DNA of 10,212 bases from Myxococcales bacterium (GTDB taxonomy: Bacteria; Myxococcota; Polyangia; Fen-1088): contig PMLH01000494.1 of the NCBI GenBank assembly GCA_003159055.1, forward strand, positions 1 to 10,212, in the 5' to 3' direction. Under the pieces are notes generated by a model. It worked only from the letters and a program-made list of their open reading frames with translations, was not told the origin of the DNA and made no database searches. A program made the position numbers and the translations under genes. Of this stretch, positions 1-6,829 are shown piece after piece. The first letter of the stretch is position 1. Every line of letters begins with the position of its first letter.

Positions 1-63
1 TCGGGCAAGCGGACGATCAAGGTACGCCCGCTGGCTGGCTGGCTCTGCGGCCTTGACGGCTGA
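1..63 (+). CDS. possible C-terminal tail of an unidentified gene (partial, cut by left edge)
   Basis: Frame 1 is open from the window edge to a TGA at 61-63 and encodes 20 residues (SGKRTIKV...GLDG). About 17 of its 20 codons end in G or C, clearly more than in frame 2 and as expected of a coding frame in this genome. The tail would converge on the lipoprotein gene on the other strand, leaving about 195 bp between the two stop codons. No domain can be named from so short a piece, and chance openness is quite possible. Confidence 0.25.
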   Translation, partial: SGKRTIKVRPLAGWLCGLDG

Positions 64-239
64 GAAACCAGCCGGCACTTCCACCCGTGCCTCCCATGGG
101 GGCATCTGGCTGTGAGGCTTCGGCAAAGGGAAAATGGGGTTTGAAGGAACTATGCTCATCCCCGCTAGGCACAGGACGAGCGCACAAAGGAGACTAGACA
201 ACCGCCCCGGGGCCAGACCTCTGCCCTCCGCTGCAAGTT

Positions 240-255
240 CGGGCCTGGCGGCCCG
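240..255 (-). terminator. GC-rich hairpin just downstream of the lipoprotein gene
   Basis: CGGGCC and GGCCCG form a perfect 6-bp stem around a TGGC loop, three bases past the TGA (259-261) of the minus-strand lipoprotein gene. No T-tract follows on the minus strand, so this is at best a weak or U-less terminator, or an mRNA 3'-end stabilising hairpin. The rest of the region from 64 to 258 shows nothing recognisable. Confidence 0.3.
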
Positions 256-258
256 CTC

Positions 259-2580
259 TCACGGGTGCGTGCCAATAAGCGCGATGTCGCAGTCACGGAG
301 AGCGGAGTTGTAAACGCGCACGTCGTCGAAGGTACCCGTCGTCAGAAGGTCGTAGGTCGCGGCAATGGCCGAGCTGCCGAGCCGGAGAGGCGCCCCGCTG
401 GAAAGATCCGTCGGCGTCCCCGTGGTACGCGTATCGGCTGTCACCAGCGCGCCGTCGATGTACATCGCGGCCGTCAGACCGTGGCGGCGCACGGCGAGAT
501 GGTGCCATTTCGAGTCGTCATATCCCGGGCCGCTGACGATTCCCTGGTGGTTGGTGCCGGAAACGTCTTCGTCGAGCTCGAGCTCCACCGAGCCGTCGCC
601 TCTCATCCTCGTCTGAACGAAGTTGCCGTTGTTCCCGTCGACGCGATTGCCGAGCAGGTCCATCAGGTGGGACCTACGCGGAACGTTGAACCAGAAGGCG
701 ATGGTGAAGTCCGCGGTTCCGAGTGAGCTGCCCACGGTGCCGAGGTCAACGTAACCGTCGCTGGTGGCGGCGAACGAAACGCCCCGGCCGCGGATGGCGG
801 CTACCCGCGAGGCCCCGGTGGCCAGGGTTCCGTTGACCGTACCCGACAGGTCATAGGCCGTGGCGCCAGACGCCTCTTCAAACAAGTAGTCGTGGGCCGG
901 GCGATTCGCGAAGCCCGACTCGATGGCAAGGTCGTCAACCAAGGCACGACGGGTTTCATCGAATTCTCGGTTGTGAAACGTGATTCGATTCGTCGTCGGC
1001 GCAAAAGTCGAGGTCGCCGACGCCGTCGCCCGGTTGCCGCTGGTGAGGTTCACGAACGCGCACGTCACCAGCGATCCGTCGTCGGTCATTTCAAAAACGA
1101 GCGTGTCACCTTGGTTGAGGGGAAAGAATCCGCTGCTGGTCGCGTTCGACACGGTGGTCCCCCAAGCTTCGACCATGACGGTGCTGCTCTCCTGGTTTGC
1201 TACGCACTCCATGCCCGCCTGGGCCTCGCCGAAATCGCCCTGCGGTATCCCATTGGTGCGGGTCAAAACCTGGAGGAGGTCACCGACAGCCCCGACGGCG
1301 TCGAAGGTCCACTTGCCGGTCACCCGTACGCCTCCAGCGGCCGGTACGAATTCACCGATGGTGTTGAGATAGCCACGATTGCTTATTTCGACGTGGCCGC
1401 CGGTTTGCACGACCGACGCGTTTCCTTGCGGAACGGAAGTGTTCGTCCACCACTTCGCCGTGTCGAGTGCAGTGCCGGAAAAGTCGTCGAACACGAAAGC
1501 GCCCGAGCAGCCGGGTGGTGTGCCACCGTCCGGGTCTATCGGTGTGTCCGAAACCGTCGTGCTGTCCGTGCTTGCGTCACCAGCGTCTGCGCCACCGTCG
1601 ACTGTCCCCCCGTTGCCAGATGCCACGCAGACGTTGCTCAGCGTTCCGACGAGATCCACCGGAGGATCGGGATTGCCGATGCACGGACTCGTCCTCCGCA
1701 ACGAAGGAAGGGCGGTTGAGAAGTTGGTCGCGGCCGTACAGGTCGCATCCAAGGCACAGTCTACCTGAATGGTCAGAATGCCAGCTGCACGGTGCATGAC
1801 AACACGATGGGGCTGGCCGTCGTTGATCACCTTCGTGCCGAGACACTCGGTGTAGTTCTGTTGGTTGTCATCCAGCTCGACTTTCAGCGCGCCGGCGGAC
1901 AGCTGCGCATCCCAGAAGAACTGATGTCCGCAGAAGTCCCGCTGGGCCAGGATTTCCACCAAGTGTGTCGTCATCGACGTGGTGAGCGTGAACATGATGG
2001 TGAAGTCTCCCGTGCCGACGTTCGATAGATCGCCGTTGCACGAGACACTGGGCTCAGCACAAGTCCCGCCCATTCCGCCCTGGCCTCCGGTACCGGTGCG
2101 GCCGCCCGGACTTGAGCTACCTCCACCGCTCGTTATGCCTCCGGTCCCCACGCCGCCGGTCGCAGTCACGCCGCCGGTCCCCTTGCCTCCCGTCCCCGCC
2201 GTATCCTCACTTGCCGCATCGAGAGTCCTGGCACCACCGGTCGCCATCACACCGCCGCTTCCTGCGCCTCCGGTCCCCTTGCCTCCAGTCCCCATCACGC
2301 CGCCGGTCGCGATGCCACCTACGCCAGTCGTTCCGCCGGTGCCGATGCCGCCACCCGCACCGGGCGCGTCCACTACATCCGTGCCGCCGTCGCTGCCCAA
2401 GCTCCCGCCGGATCCAATGTTGCCGCCAGTTCCAGCAATGTCTACAGAGGTCGAGCTTGCGTCGAGTCCGAGCACAGATCCGTCGCCGACCGCGCGGTCC
2501 TTGATGCCAAGGATCGCTTCGCAACCGGACGCCGCCAGCGCCAAGGCCAGGTACGCACCCAACAATCGTGAGGTACTCAC
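259..2580 (-). CDS. secreted lipoprotein with Gly-rich linker and LamG/ConA-like modules
   Basis: The protein has 773 residues. Start: GTG at 2580, six bases after an AGGAGG box and overlapping the TGA of the upstream gene (GTGA). A second in-frame GTG at 2583 lies too close to the box. Residues 1-19 are a lipoprotein signal peptide ending in a lipobox (AASG/C20). The mature N-terminus CEAILGIKD is a familiar opening of myxobacterial surface lipoproteins. Then come a Gly/Thr/Ser linker (about 48-172), a LamG-like module (about 183-320), a second Asp/Gly/Thr-rich linker (321-357), a concanavalin-like module opening FVFDDFSGTALDTAKW (about 361-556), and a C-terminal LamG module (about 563-770) with the hallmarks DFTIAFWF, KWHHLAV, MYIDG and FDDVRVYN. 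Twelve Cys beyond the lipid-bearing one suggest disulfides. Likely role: anchored in the envelope, binding glycans or proteins at the surface. No catalytic motif is recognised. The ligand is unknown. Confidence 0.88.
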   Translation of the reverse strand: MSTSRLLGAYLALALAASGCEAILGIKDRAVGDGSVLGLDASSTSVDIAGTGGNIGSGGSLGSDGGTDVVDAPGAGGGIGTGGTTGVGGIATGGVMGTGGKGTGGAGSGGVMATGGARTLDAASEDTAGTGGKGTGGVTATGGVGTGGITSGGGSSSPGGRTGTGGQGGMGGTCAEPSVSCNGDLSNVGTGDFTIMFTLTTSMTTHLVEILAQRDFCGHQFFWDAQLSAGALKVELDDNQQNYTECLGTKVINDGQPHRVVMHRAAGILTIQVDCALDATCTAATNFSTALPSLRRTSPCIGNPDPPVDLVGTLSNVCVASGNGGTVDGGADAGDASTDSTTVSDTPIDPDGGTPPGCSGAFVFDDFSGTALDTAKWWTNTSVPQGNASVVQTGGHVEISNRGYLNTIGEFVPAAGGVRVTGKWTFDAVGAVGDLLQVLTRTNGIPQGDFGEAQAGMECVANQESSTVMVEAWGTTVSNATSSGFFPLNQGDTLVFEMTDDGSLVTCAFVNLTSGNRATASATSTFAPTTNRITFHNREFDETRRALVDDLAIESGFANRPAHDYLFEEASGATAYDLSGTVNGTLATGASRVAAIRGRGVSFAATSDGYVDLGTVGSSLGTADFTIAFWFNVPRRSHLMDLLGNRVDGNNGNFVQTRMRGDGSVELELDEDVSGTNHQGIVSGPGYDDSKWHHLAVRRHGLTAAMYIDGALVTADTRTTGTPTDLSSGAPLRLGSSAIAATYDLLTTGTFDDVRVYNSALRDCDIALIGTHP
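2065..2439 (-). repeat. GTGG-type Gly-rich repeat linker inside the lipoprotein gene
   Basis: This stretch encodes about residues 48-172, a low-complexity run of GTGG, ATGG, GSGG and GVGG units. The block GTGGKGTGG occurs twice. Its DNA is also duplicated: a 17-base identical stretch lies at 2174-2190 and 2270-2286. In the protein this should be a flexible, extended spacer holding the LamG modules away from the lipid anchor. In the DNA it is a candidate for length variation by slippage or recombination. It is interrupted by two acidic islands, TDVVDAPG and TLDAASEDT. Confidence 0.85.
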
Positions 2581-3767
2581 CACGAACCTCCTAGTGTTAC
2601 CTTCGCCTCGCCCGGGCCGACCTCGGGCAGAAGGTGAATCCCATACGCGAGCTTGCCCGCTGGCGCCGGTTCGACCTTGCCTGACGTGACCAGCAGGTAG
2701 GTCGCGACCGCCAGGCTGACGAGACCTGCCCCCACCGTGATGTCCGACACCAGCGCCGCCGTCTTGGCCTGATCGTTGAGGGCGACGCCCTCGGGCGAGC
2801 ATTGGTTGTTCGGACAATGCGCGTCGCTGTCGTGAAGCTTCGACATTGCCCGTAGCCCGAACACGCCACCTGCCACCAAGCAGCCGACCCCCACCCCGCC
2901 GACGACGTAGGCGACGGGTCTGCGCGATCCGGTCGCGGCCGGCGCGGGCGTGGAGACCTGGGTGGACGCTGAGGCTGTCGCTGTCGACTCGGCCCCGGTC
3001 GGTGGCACGACGACGGGCAGTGTCGGCGGAGGGAGAGCGCCGGATTGCCCTGCAGGGGTTGCCGATGCTGTAGCGGCCGGATACGCGGGCGCCAACGCAG
3101 CCGGTGCCGCAGGCGAAGGCACACTTGGTGCGAGCGGTGCTGGGGCTGCCGCTGCCAGACCCGGCGCCGCCGCCACAGGCAAAGGCGCAGTGGCCGGAGC
3201 TGAGACCGGCTCGAAGCGAATCTCGACCACTTGCTGATCCTGGCCGGGCAAGACCAGTCTTTGCTCCCATGGCCGATACCCCGGCGCGGATGCGGAGAAC
3301 ACGTGAGCTCCTGCGTTCACTCGCACCGCCTTCGGCAGCGGAGAGATGCCGATGTCGAGCCCGTCGACCTTGATGACAGCGCCCGCGAGCTGCGAGCGCA
3401 CGGTCACGCTGGCAATCTGACGGTCCTGTCGCGCAATGTCGGCCTCCACCTCATTCCGGCGCTTCGCTGGGACCTGATTGCCTCCTTCGTTCAGGTATCG
3501 CTTCAGCGCCTGGACCGCGTACACGGGCTGCCCAAGCGCCGCATAGGCCTGTCCAAGATTGTAAAGGACGGCGAAGTGCGGGCTGATTTCGTAGGCGCGG
3601 TTGAACTCCACGATGGCCCCGGCGTAGGAGCCCTGCTTCGCCTGCGCGAGACCTCGGTCGAAGTGCTTGCGTGCCTCTGCTTTCGCTCCTGTTTGGGCGA
3701 ATGTCATGGACGGAGAAGCGCAAAGAGCGACCAGGGCCATTGGGACTATAAATGTTGCGAGTCTCAT
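2577..3767 (-). CDS. TPR-PEGA domain envelope protein with C-terminal membrane segments
   Basis: The protein has 396 residues. Start: ATG 3767, chosen because GGGGAGG lies six bases upstream and the protein then opens with a clear signal peptide (MRLATFIVPMALVALCAS, likely cut after TFA25). An upstream in-frame ATG at 3863 would bury that signal. Residues about 30-95 form a tetratricopeptide unit (GSYAGAIVEFNRAYEISP, NLGQAYAALGQ). Residues about 119-187 form a PEGA domain (VIKVDGLDIGISPLPKAVRV, HVFSASAPGY). A Pro/Ala-rich linker spans 188-282. Two hydrophobic segments (about 284-305 and 338-361) flank a short loop with two Cys (318, 323). The C-terminus ends in an aromatic residue (VTLGGSW). 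The family is common in myxobacterial genomes beside Ser/Thr kinases, usually as an envelope scaffold of unknown partner. Coupled by a GTGA overlap to the lipoprotein gene downstream, so the two products may work together. Confidence 0.88.
   Translation of the reverse strand: MRLATFIVPMALVALCASPSMTFAQTGAKAEARKHFDRGLAQAKQGSYAGAIVEFNRAYEISPHFAVLYNLGQAYAALGQPVYAVQALKRYLNEGGNQVPAKRRNEVEADIARQDRQIASVTVRSQLAGAVIKVDGLDIGISPLPKAVRVNAGAHVFSASAPGYRPWEQRLVLPGQDQQVVEIRFEPVSAPATAPLPVAAAPGLAAAAPAPLAPSVPSPAAPAALAPAYPAATASATPAGQSGALPPPTLPVVVPPTGAESTATASASTQVSTPAPAATGSRRPVAYVVGGVGVGCLVAGGVFGLRAMSKLHDSDAHCPNNQCSPEGVALNDQAKTAALVSDITVGAGLVSLAVATYLLVTSGKVEPAPAGKLAYGIHLLPEVGPGEAKVTLGGSW
2587..2592 (-). promoter_or_regulatory. 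Shine-Dalgarno AGGAGG that fixes the lipoprotein start
   Basis: A perfect AGGAGG lies inside the last codons of the TPR-PEGA gene, six bases before GTG 2580. That GTG shares four bases (GTGA) with the upstream stop, so the two genes are probably translationally coupled. This site argues against extending the lipoprotein upstream, although its frame stays open to 3270. Confidence 0.8.
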
Positions 3768-3773
3768 CGGGAA

Positions 3774-3780
3774 CCTCCCC
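3774..3780 (-). promoter_or_regulatory. Shine-Dalgarno GGGGAGG of the TPR-PEGA gene
   Basis: GGGGAGG is followed by six bases and ATG 3767. It selects the start that exposes the signal peptide over the longer frame beginning at 3863. Confidence 0.75.
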
Positions 3781-3944
3781 GTACACGATCCGTGCCATTC
3801 CTTGGCGTGGTTTCCAAGCAACCGGCTCGGCGTGCCGCATGTGCCTGCATCCACACGAATCATCTGACTTTATCCTCGGTTCCGCCAGTCTCTTGCCGTC
3901 GGTGCGTGCCGCCGTCGGGCCCGAAAGCCCGGTCAGCACTGTTC

Positions 3945-3975
3945 GCGTGGACGTCCACGCCTGATCCGCGTGGAC
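3945..3975. promoter_or_regulatory. array of three GCGTGGAC half-sites (perfect 16-bp palindrome plus one direct copy)
   Basis: GCGTGGACGTCCACGC (3945-3960) is a perfect palindrome. A third half-site, GCGTGGAC, lies at 3968-3975 in direct orientation to the first, 23 bp away (about two helical turns). With the preceding C the direct repeat is nine bases (3944-3952 and 3967-3975). The array starts 10 bases past the first of three kinase stop codons and about 180-210 bp upstream of the TPR-PEGA start. That position suits either an activator binding site or, in RNA, alternative hairpins between the two gene pairs. No T-tract follows on either side. Confidence 0.5.
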
Positions 3976-3985
3976 AGCGTCATCA

Positions 3986-5359
3986 TCATCGGTAGGGATT
4001 GTATTGATCGAATGCCGGGCGCCCCACCGAGCCGCGACCCGCCGCCCCCACCTGCGGCCGGCCGGCGGGCCGAACGGACGGCGAGCGATCTCGCCCGACA
4101 GCGTTCTTGCTTCTCGCCGCGGACTCGGAGGGAGGCGTGGGCGGGGTTCCCGACGCGACCGGGGGGCTGGTGTTGGGGGGCGGGGGCGAGGGCGCGGAGC
4201 TTGCGGGGGTACCCGCGGGTCCCACCGGTGGGACGGTGTTGGGAGCTGCGCCGGTATGGTCTAGCCCACGCGCTGACTCCGTTCCTCGGTGGCGAAAAGC
4301 AAGCGCCACCGCCGCCCCTACGAGCGCGAGAACCAGGCCGGCGACCAGCCATTGGGCGCGGCGTCGCCTTCCCCGCGTGGCGATCGTGCCCGGTTGGGTG
4401 CGTTCCAATCCCGGATTGGGATCCGGACCGGAACTGCGGGTAACCCGCAAATCGAACTGCGATCGGATGGGCGTCACTTGCCGCCCGGCATGGCGAGCGA
4501 GCGCGGAAGCCAGATCCATGACCGTGGCCGGGCGATCACCTGGATCGGGCGAGAGCGAACGATGGAGGACATCCATCAAGTCCTCGGGCAATCCCGAACG
4601 CAAGGTCGCAATCGGCGTCGGTGGCTGGGTGAGAATGTGGTACAGAATCGCGTTGTACGAGTCGCCGGGATGGGGCCTTTGCCCAGACAACGCCTCGAAG
4701 AGAATCACACCGAGTCCGTAGACATCTACGCGATGGTCCACCTCCTTCGCCCCGCGCGCTTGTTCGGGCGACATGTAGAACGGCGTTCCCATGGTCGATC
4801 CGGTTCGGGTCACCGAGGCGAGCGGGCCTTCGATGCTCGCCTGCGAGAGCTTGGCAATCCCGAAATCCAGAATCTTGACCAGATCGGAGCCATCGCCGCG
4901 CCGACAGATGAAGAGGTTCTCCGGCTTGAGGTCGCGATGGATGATGCCGGAAGCGTGCGCAGCAGCGAGGCCTCGGCAGGCCTGGATGATGATGTTCACG
5001 GCCCGGACCACTGGCAGCGGCCCCTCCCGCGCCAGGAATCTCGCCAGGTCTTCACCGACCAGAAATTCCATGACGATGTACGGGATGCCGTCCTGGGCGT
5101 GACCGAAGTCGACGATCGAGGCGATGTTCTCGCTCTCCAGCGCGCCTGCGGCTTGTGCTTCACGCTTGAAGCGTTCCAGGATCTCGTCCACTCTCGCCAG
5201 CTCGGAATGCAGGAATTTCACGGCAAAACGCCGCCCGACCACGGCGTGGTAGGCCTCGTAGACCGTCCCCATGCCCCCTTCGCCGATGAAGCGGACGATG
5301 CGGTACTTGTCCGCAAGCAGCTCGCCGACGCGCGAAACCGGTACTTGGGTGGGGCTCAC
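3986..5359 (-). CDS. transmembrane PknB-type serine/threonine protein kinase
   Basis: The protein has 457 residues. Start: GTG 5359, preceded by AGGAGG seven bases upstream and overlapping the TGA of the regulator gene (GTGA). The kinase domain covers about residues 19-290 and every key element is present: glycine loop GEGGMG (26-31), ATP-anchoring Lys48 in AVKF, alpha-C Glu67, catalytic loop HRDLKPEN (141-148, Asp143), DFG (165-167), and an activation segment with Thr184 and Thr186 before GTPFYMSPE (191-199). It should therefore be active and able to autophosphorylate. A basic cluster RGRRRR precedes one membrane span (about 337-355). The remaining ~100 residues are an extracytoplasmic Pro/Ser/Thr-rich tail without PASTA repeats, ending NPYR. 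Likely substrates include the FHA regulator encoded just upstream (inference). The gene ends in three consecutive in-frame TGA codons. Confidence 0.95.
   Translation of the reverse strand: MSPTQVPVSRVGELLADKYRIVRFIGEGGMGTVYEAYHAVVGRRFAVKFLHSELARVDEILERFKREAQAAGALESENIASIVDFGHAQDGIPYIVMEFLVGEDLARFLAREGPLPVVRAVNIIIQACRGLAAAHASGIIHRDLKPENLFICRRGDGSDLVKILDFGIAKLSQASIEGPLASVTRTGSTMGTPFYMSPEQARGAKEVDHRVDVYGLGVILFEALSGQRPHPGDSYNAILYHILTQPPTPIATLRSGLPEDLMDVLHRSLSPDPGDRPATVMDLASALARHAGRQVTPIRSQFDLRVTRSSGPDPNPGLERTQPGTIATRGRRRRAQWLVAGLVLALVGAAVALAFRHRGTESARGLDHTGAAPNTVPPVGPAGTPASSAPSPPPPNTSPPVASGTPPTPPSESAARSKNAVGRDRSPSVRPAGRPQVGAAGRGSVGRPAFDQYNPYR
4161..4233. other. G-run block and nested palindromes in the Pro-rich coding region of the kinase
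   Basis: The plus (template) strand carries G runs at 4161-4166, 4175-4180, 4182-4186, 4190-4192 and 4205-4209, enough for a possible G-quadruplex. Next to it lie three overlapping perfect palindromes: GGGTACCC (4207-4214), ACCCGCGGGT (4211-4220) and TCCCACCGGTGGGA (4220-4233). The block encodes Pro- and Gly-rich sequence (PPVGPAGTP, SPPPPNTSPP), so codon composition alone could explain it. Confidence 0.35.
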
Positions 5360-6765
5360 GACGCCCCCTCCTCGCGGTTGGCTTCCAAGACGCGGAGATC
5401 TTCCAGATCCACATCCGGACGCGCGTGGATCAGTCGATAGGCGCGCTGGCGTGACAGCCCGGAGGCGGCCGCCGCCCTGCTGACATTTCCGGCGTGGTTG
5501 CGCAGCGCCTCGATCAGCCGCGCGAAATCGACCTCATCCTGCTCAGCCTGAACGCGCGCCCTCGACGGCTGGTCGAGTGCCGGACTGGAGGACGGTGGTT
5601 GGCTCGACCGGCTTGATCGGTCGCGCAGCATCCGACTCGGCAAGTGCGCGGCCTTCAAGATCGCTTCGTGGCCGTTGACGACGAGCAGCCTGCGCACCAG
5701 GGTCACCAGCTCTCGAATGTTGAGCGGCCAATCGTAGAGGCAAATCTTCTCGACCAGCCGGGGATCCACTGCCGGCGGCCGGCCCCCACTCAAATCGTGC
5801 AAGAACCGCGCGAACAGGTAGGGAGCGTCCTCGATGCGCAGGCGCAGCGCCGGCAGCGTGACGACGATCCCTTCCATCCTGGCGAACAAGTCGGCGCGAA
5901 AGGTTCTTTGCGCCACGGCATCTTCCAGCGAGCCTTGCGCGGCGGCGAGGATACGGACGTCGACGGCAACAGGCTGCGATTCCCCGAGCGGAAGCACCTC
6001 GCGTTGCTCAAGCACGCGCAGGATCTTTGCCTGGAGGGGCAGAGAAAGCTCTCCGATTTCGTCGAGGAGCAAGGTGCCCCCCGCAGCTCCGCGAAAATAT
6101 CCCGGGCTGGCTCGGTCTGCACCCGTGAAGGCGCCGCGGCGATAGCCGAAAAGCTCGGCCTCGGCGATGCCCTCCGGTAGGGCTGCGCAGTTGACCGCGA
6201 GAAAGCTTCCGCGGCGGCCGCTCGCGGCGTGGATGGCGCGGGCCACGACCTCTTTGCCAGTCCCGGTTTCACCTTCGAGCACGATGGACAGGTCGCTCTT
6301 GGCGGCGCGCAGGACGGGCTCGATCACCGCCCGAAGCTTGGGCCCGCCGAACAGCCCAGGCGCGATGGTTCCGAACGCGAACGGGATGGAAGGGTCGCGC
6401 GCGATGTCCACAACCACCCCAATCCATTCGCCCAAGCGGATAACATCGCCCGCCCCGAGCGGAGCCTCGCGCGTGGCGATCCCATTCACGAACGAGCCGT
6501 TCCTGCTCCCAAGGTCGCGCAAGATCGCAAGGGGGCCGTTGCGATAGATTTCTGCGTGGTGGCGCGAGATCTCCGCGCCGGGAAGGGCGGTTCCGCAGTC
6601 TTCCCCGCGCCCCAGAACCGTGCGTGGACTTGACAACGGCGTCACGGGTCCATCGGTGGAAGGAAACAGCCAACGCACCGCCAAGTCCGTGACAGCCGGC
6701 GCGGAATCGCCACCATTCGAAGCTCGGATGGTGGTCTGACCCGCGTGACGTGCTCTCGGCGGCAT
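5356..6765 (-). CDS. FHA-domain sigma-54-dependent transcriptional activator
   Basis: The protein has 469 residues when started at ATG 6765 (MPPRARHAG). No good Shine-Dalgarno is seen, so the start is uncertain; the frame stays open to ATG 6834. Residues about 45-120 form an FHA domain (LGRGEDC, ISRHH 66-70, GSRNGSFVNG 86-95), which binds phosphothreonine. Residues about 135-378 form the AAA+ domain of bacterial enhancer-binding proteins: Walker A GETGTGKE (165-172), the sigma-54-contacting loop GAFTGA (211-216), Walker B LLLDE (232-236), and Arg-finger region FRADLFARM. After a Ser/Pro-rich linker, residues about 412-447 form a Fis-type helix-turn-helix (NVSRAAAASGLSRQRAYRL). The usual response-receiver domain is replaced by FHA, so activity should be set by Ser/Thr phosphorylation. 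The kinase gene overlaps its 3' end, making it the obvious partner. Target promoters are not identified here. Confidence 0.93.
   Translation of the reverse strand: MPPRARHAGQTTIRASNGGDSAPAVTDLAVRWLFPSTDGPVTPLSSPRTVLGRGEDCGTALPGAEISRHHAEIYRNGPLAILRDLGSRNGSFVNGIATREAPLGAGDVIRLGEWIGVVVDIARDPSIPFAFGTIAPGLFGGPKLRAVIEPVLRAAKSDLSIVLEGETGTGKEVVARAIHAASGRRGSFLAVNCAALPEGIAEAELFGYRRGAFTGADRASPGYFRGAAGGTLLLDEIGELSLPLQAKILRVLEQREVLPLGESQPVAVDVRILAAAQGSLEDAVAQRTFRADLFARMEGIVVTLPALRLRIEDAPYLFARFLHDLSGGRPPAVDPRLVEKICLYDWPLNIRELVTLVRRLLVVNGHEAILKAAHLPSRMLRDRSSRSSQPPSSSPALDQPSRARVQAEQDEVDFARLIEALRNHAGNVSRAAAASGLSRQRAYRLIHARPDVDLEDLRVLEANREEGAS
5367..5373 (-). promoter_or_regulatory. Shine-Dalgarno GAGGAGG of the kinase gene
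   Basis: GAGGAGG lies within the last codons of the sigma-54 activator gene, seven bases before GTG 5359, whose GTG overlaps the activator's TGA. This supports coupled translation of activator and kinase. Confidence 0.75.
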
Positions 6766-6829
6766 GATGCCGCATTCAGTAGACACCGCGGTAACGAGGA
6801 CCGCAAGAGCCCCCGCGCCACTCGCGGCC

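Noticed and set aside
1979..2689. A Pro-rich plus-strand frame opposite the lipoprotein linker, and other long plus-strand frames over 265-1799
   Set aside because: They are mirror images of the Gly-rich and LamG coding sequence, with no domain and no ribosome sites. The proline richness is simply the complement of GGN codons.
2581..3270. Upstream extension of the lipoprotein frame by about 230 codons
   Set aside because: The extension overlaps the TPR-PEGA gene in another frame, is low-complexity Arg/Gly sequence, and would hide the lipoprotein signal peptide. The AGGAGG plus GTG at 2580 decides the start.
3782..3797. Sigma-54-like -24 box (TGGCACG, minus strand, 3797 to 3791) in front of the TPR-PEGA gene
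   Set aside because: The -12 part reads GTGTA rather than TTGCA and lacks the required GC. Transcription from it would start inside or past the Shine-Dalgarno. Probably chance.
3768..3863. Longer TPR-PEGA protein starting at ATG 3863
   Set aside because: No ribosome site precedes that ATG, and the extra 32 residues would displace the signal peptide. GGGGAGG serves ATG 3767.
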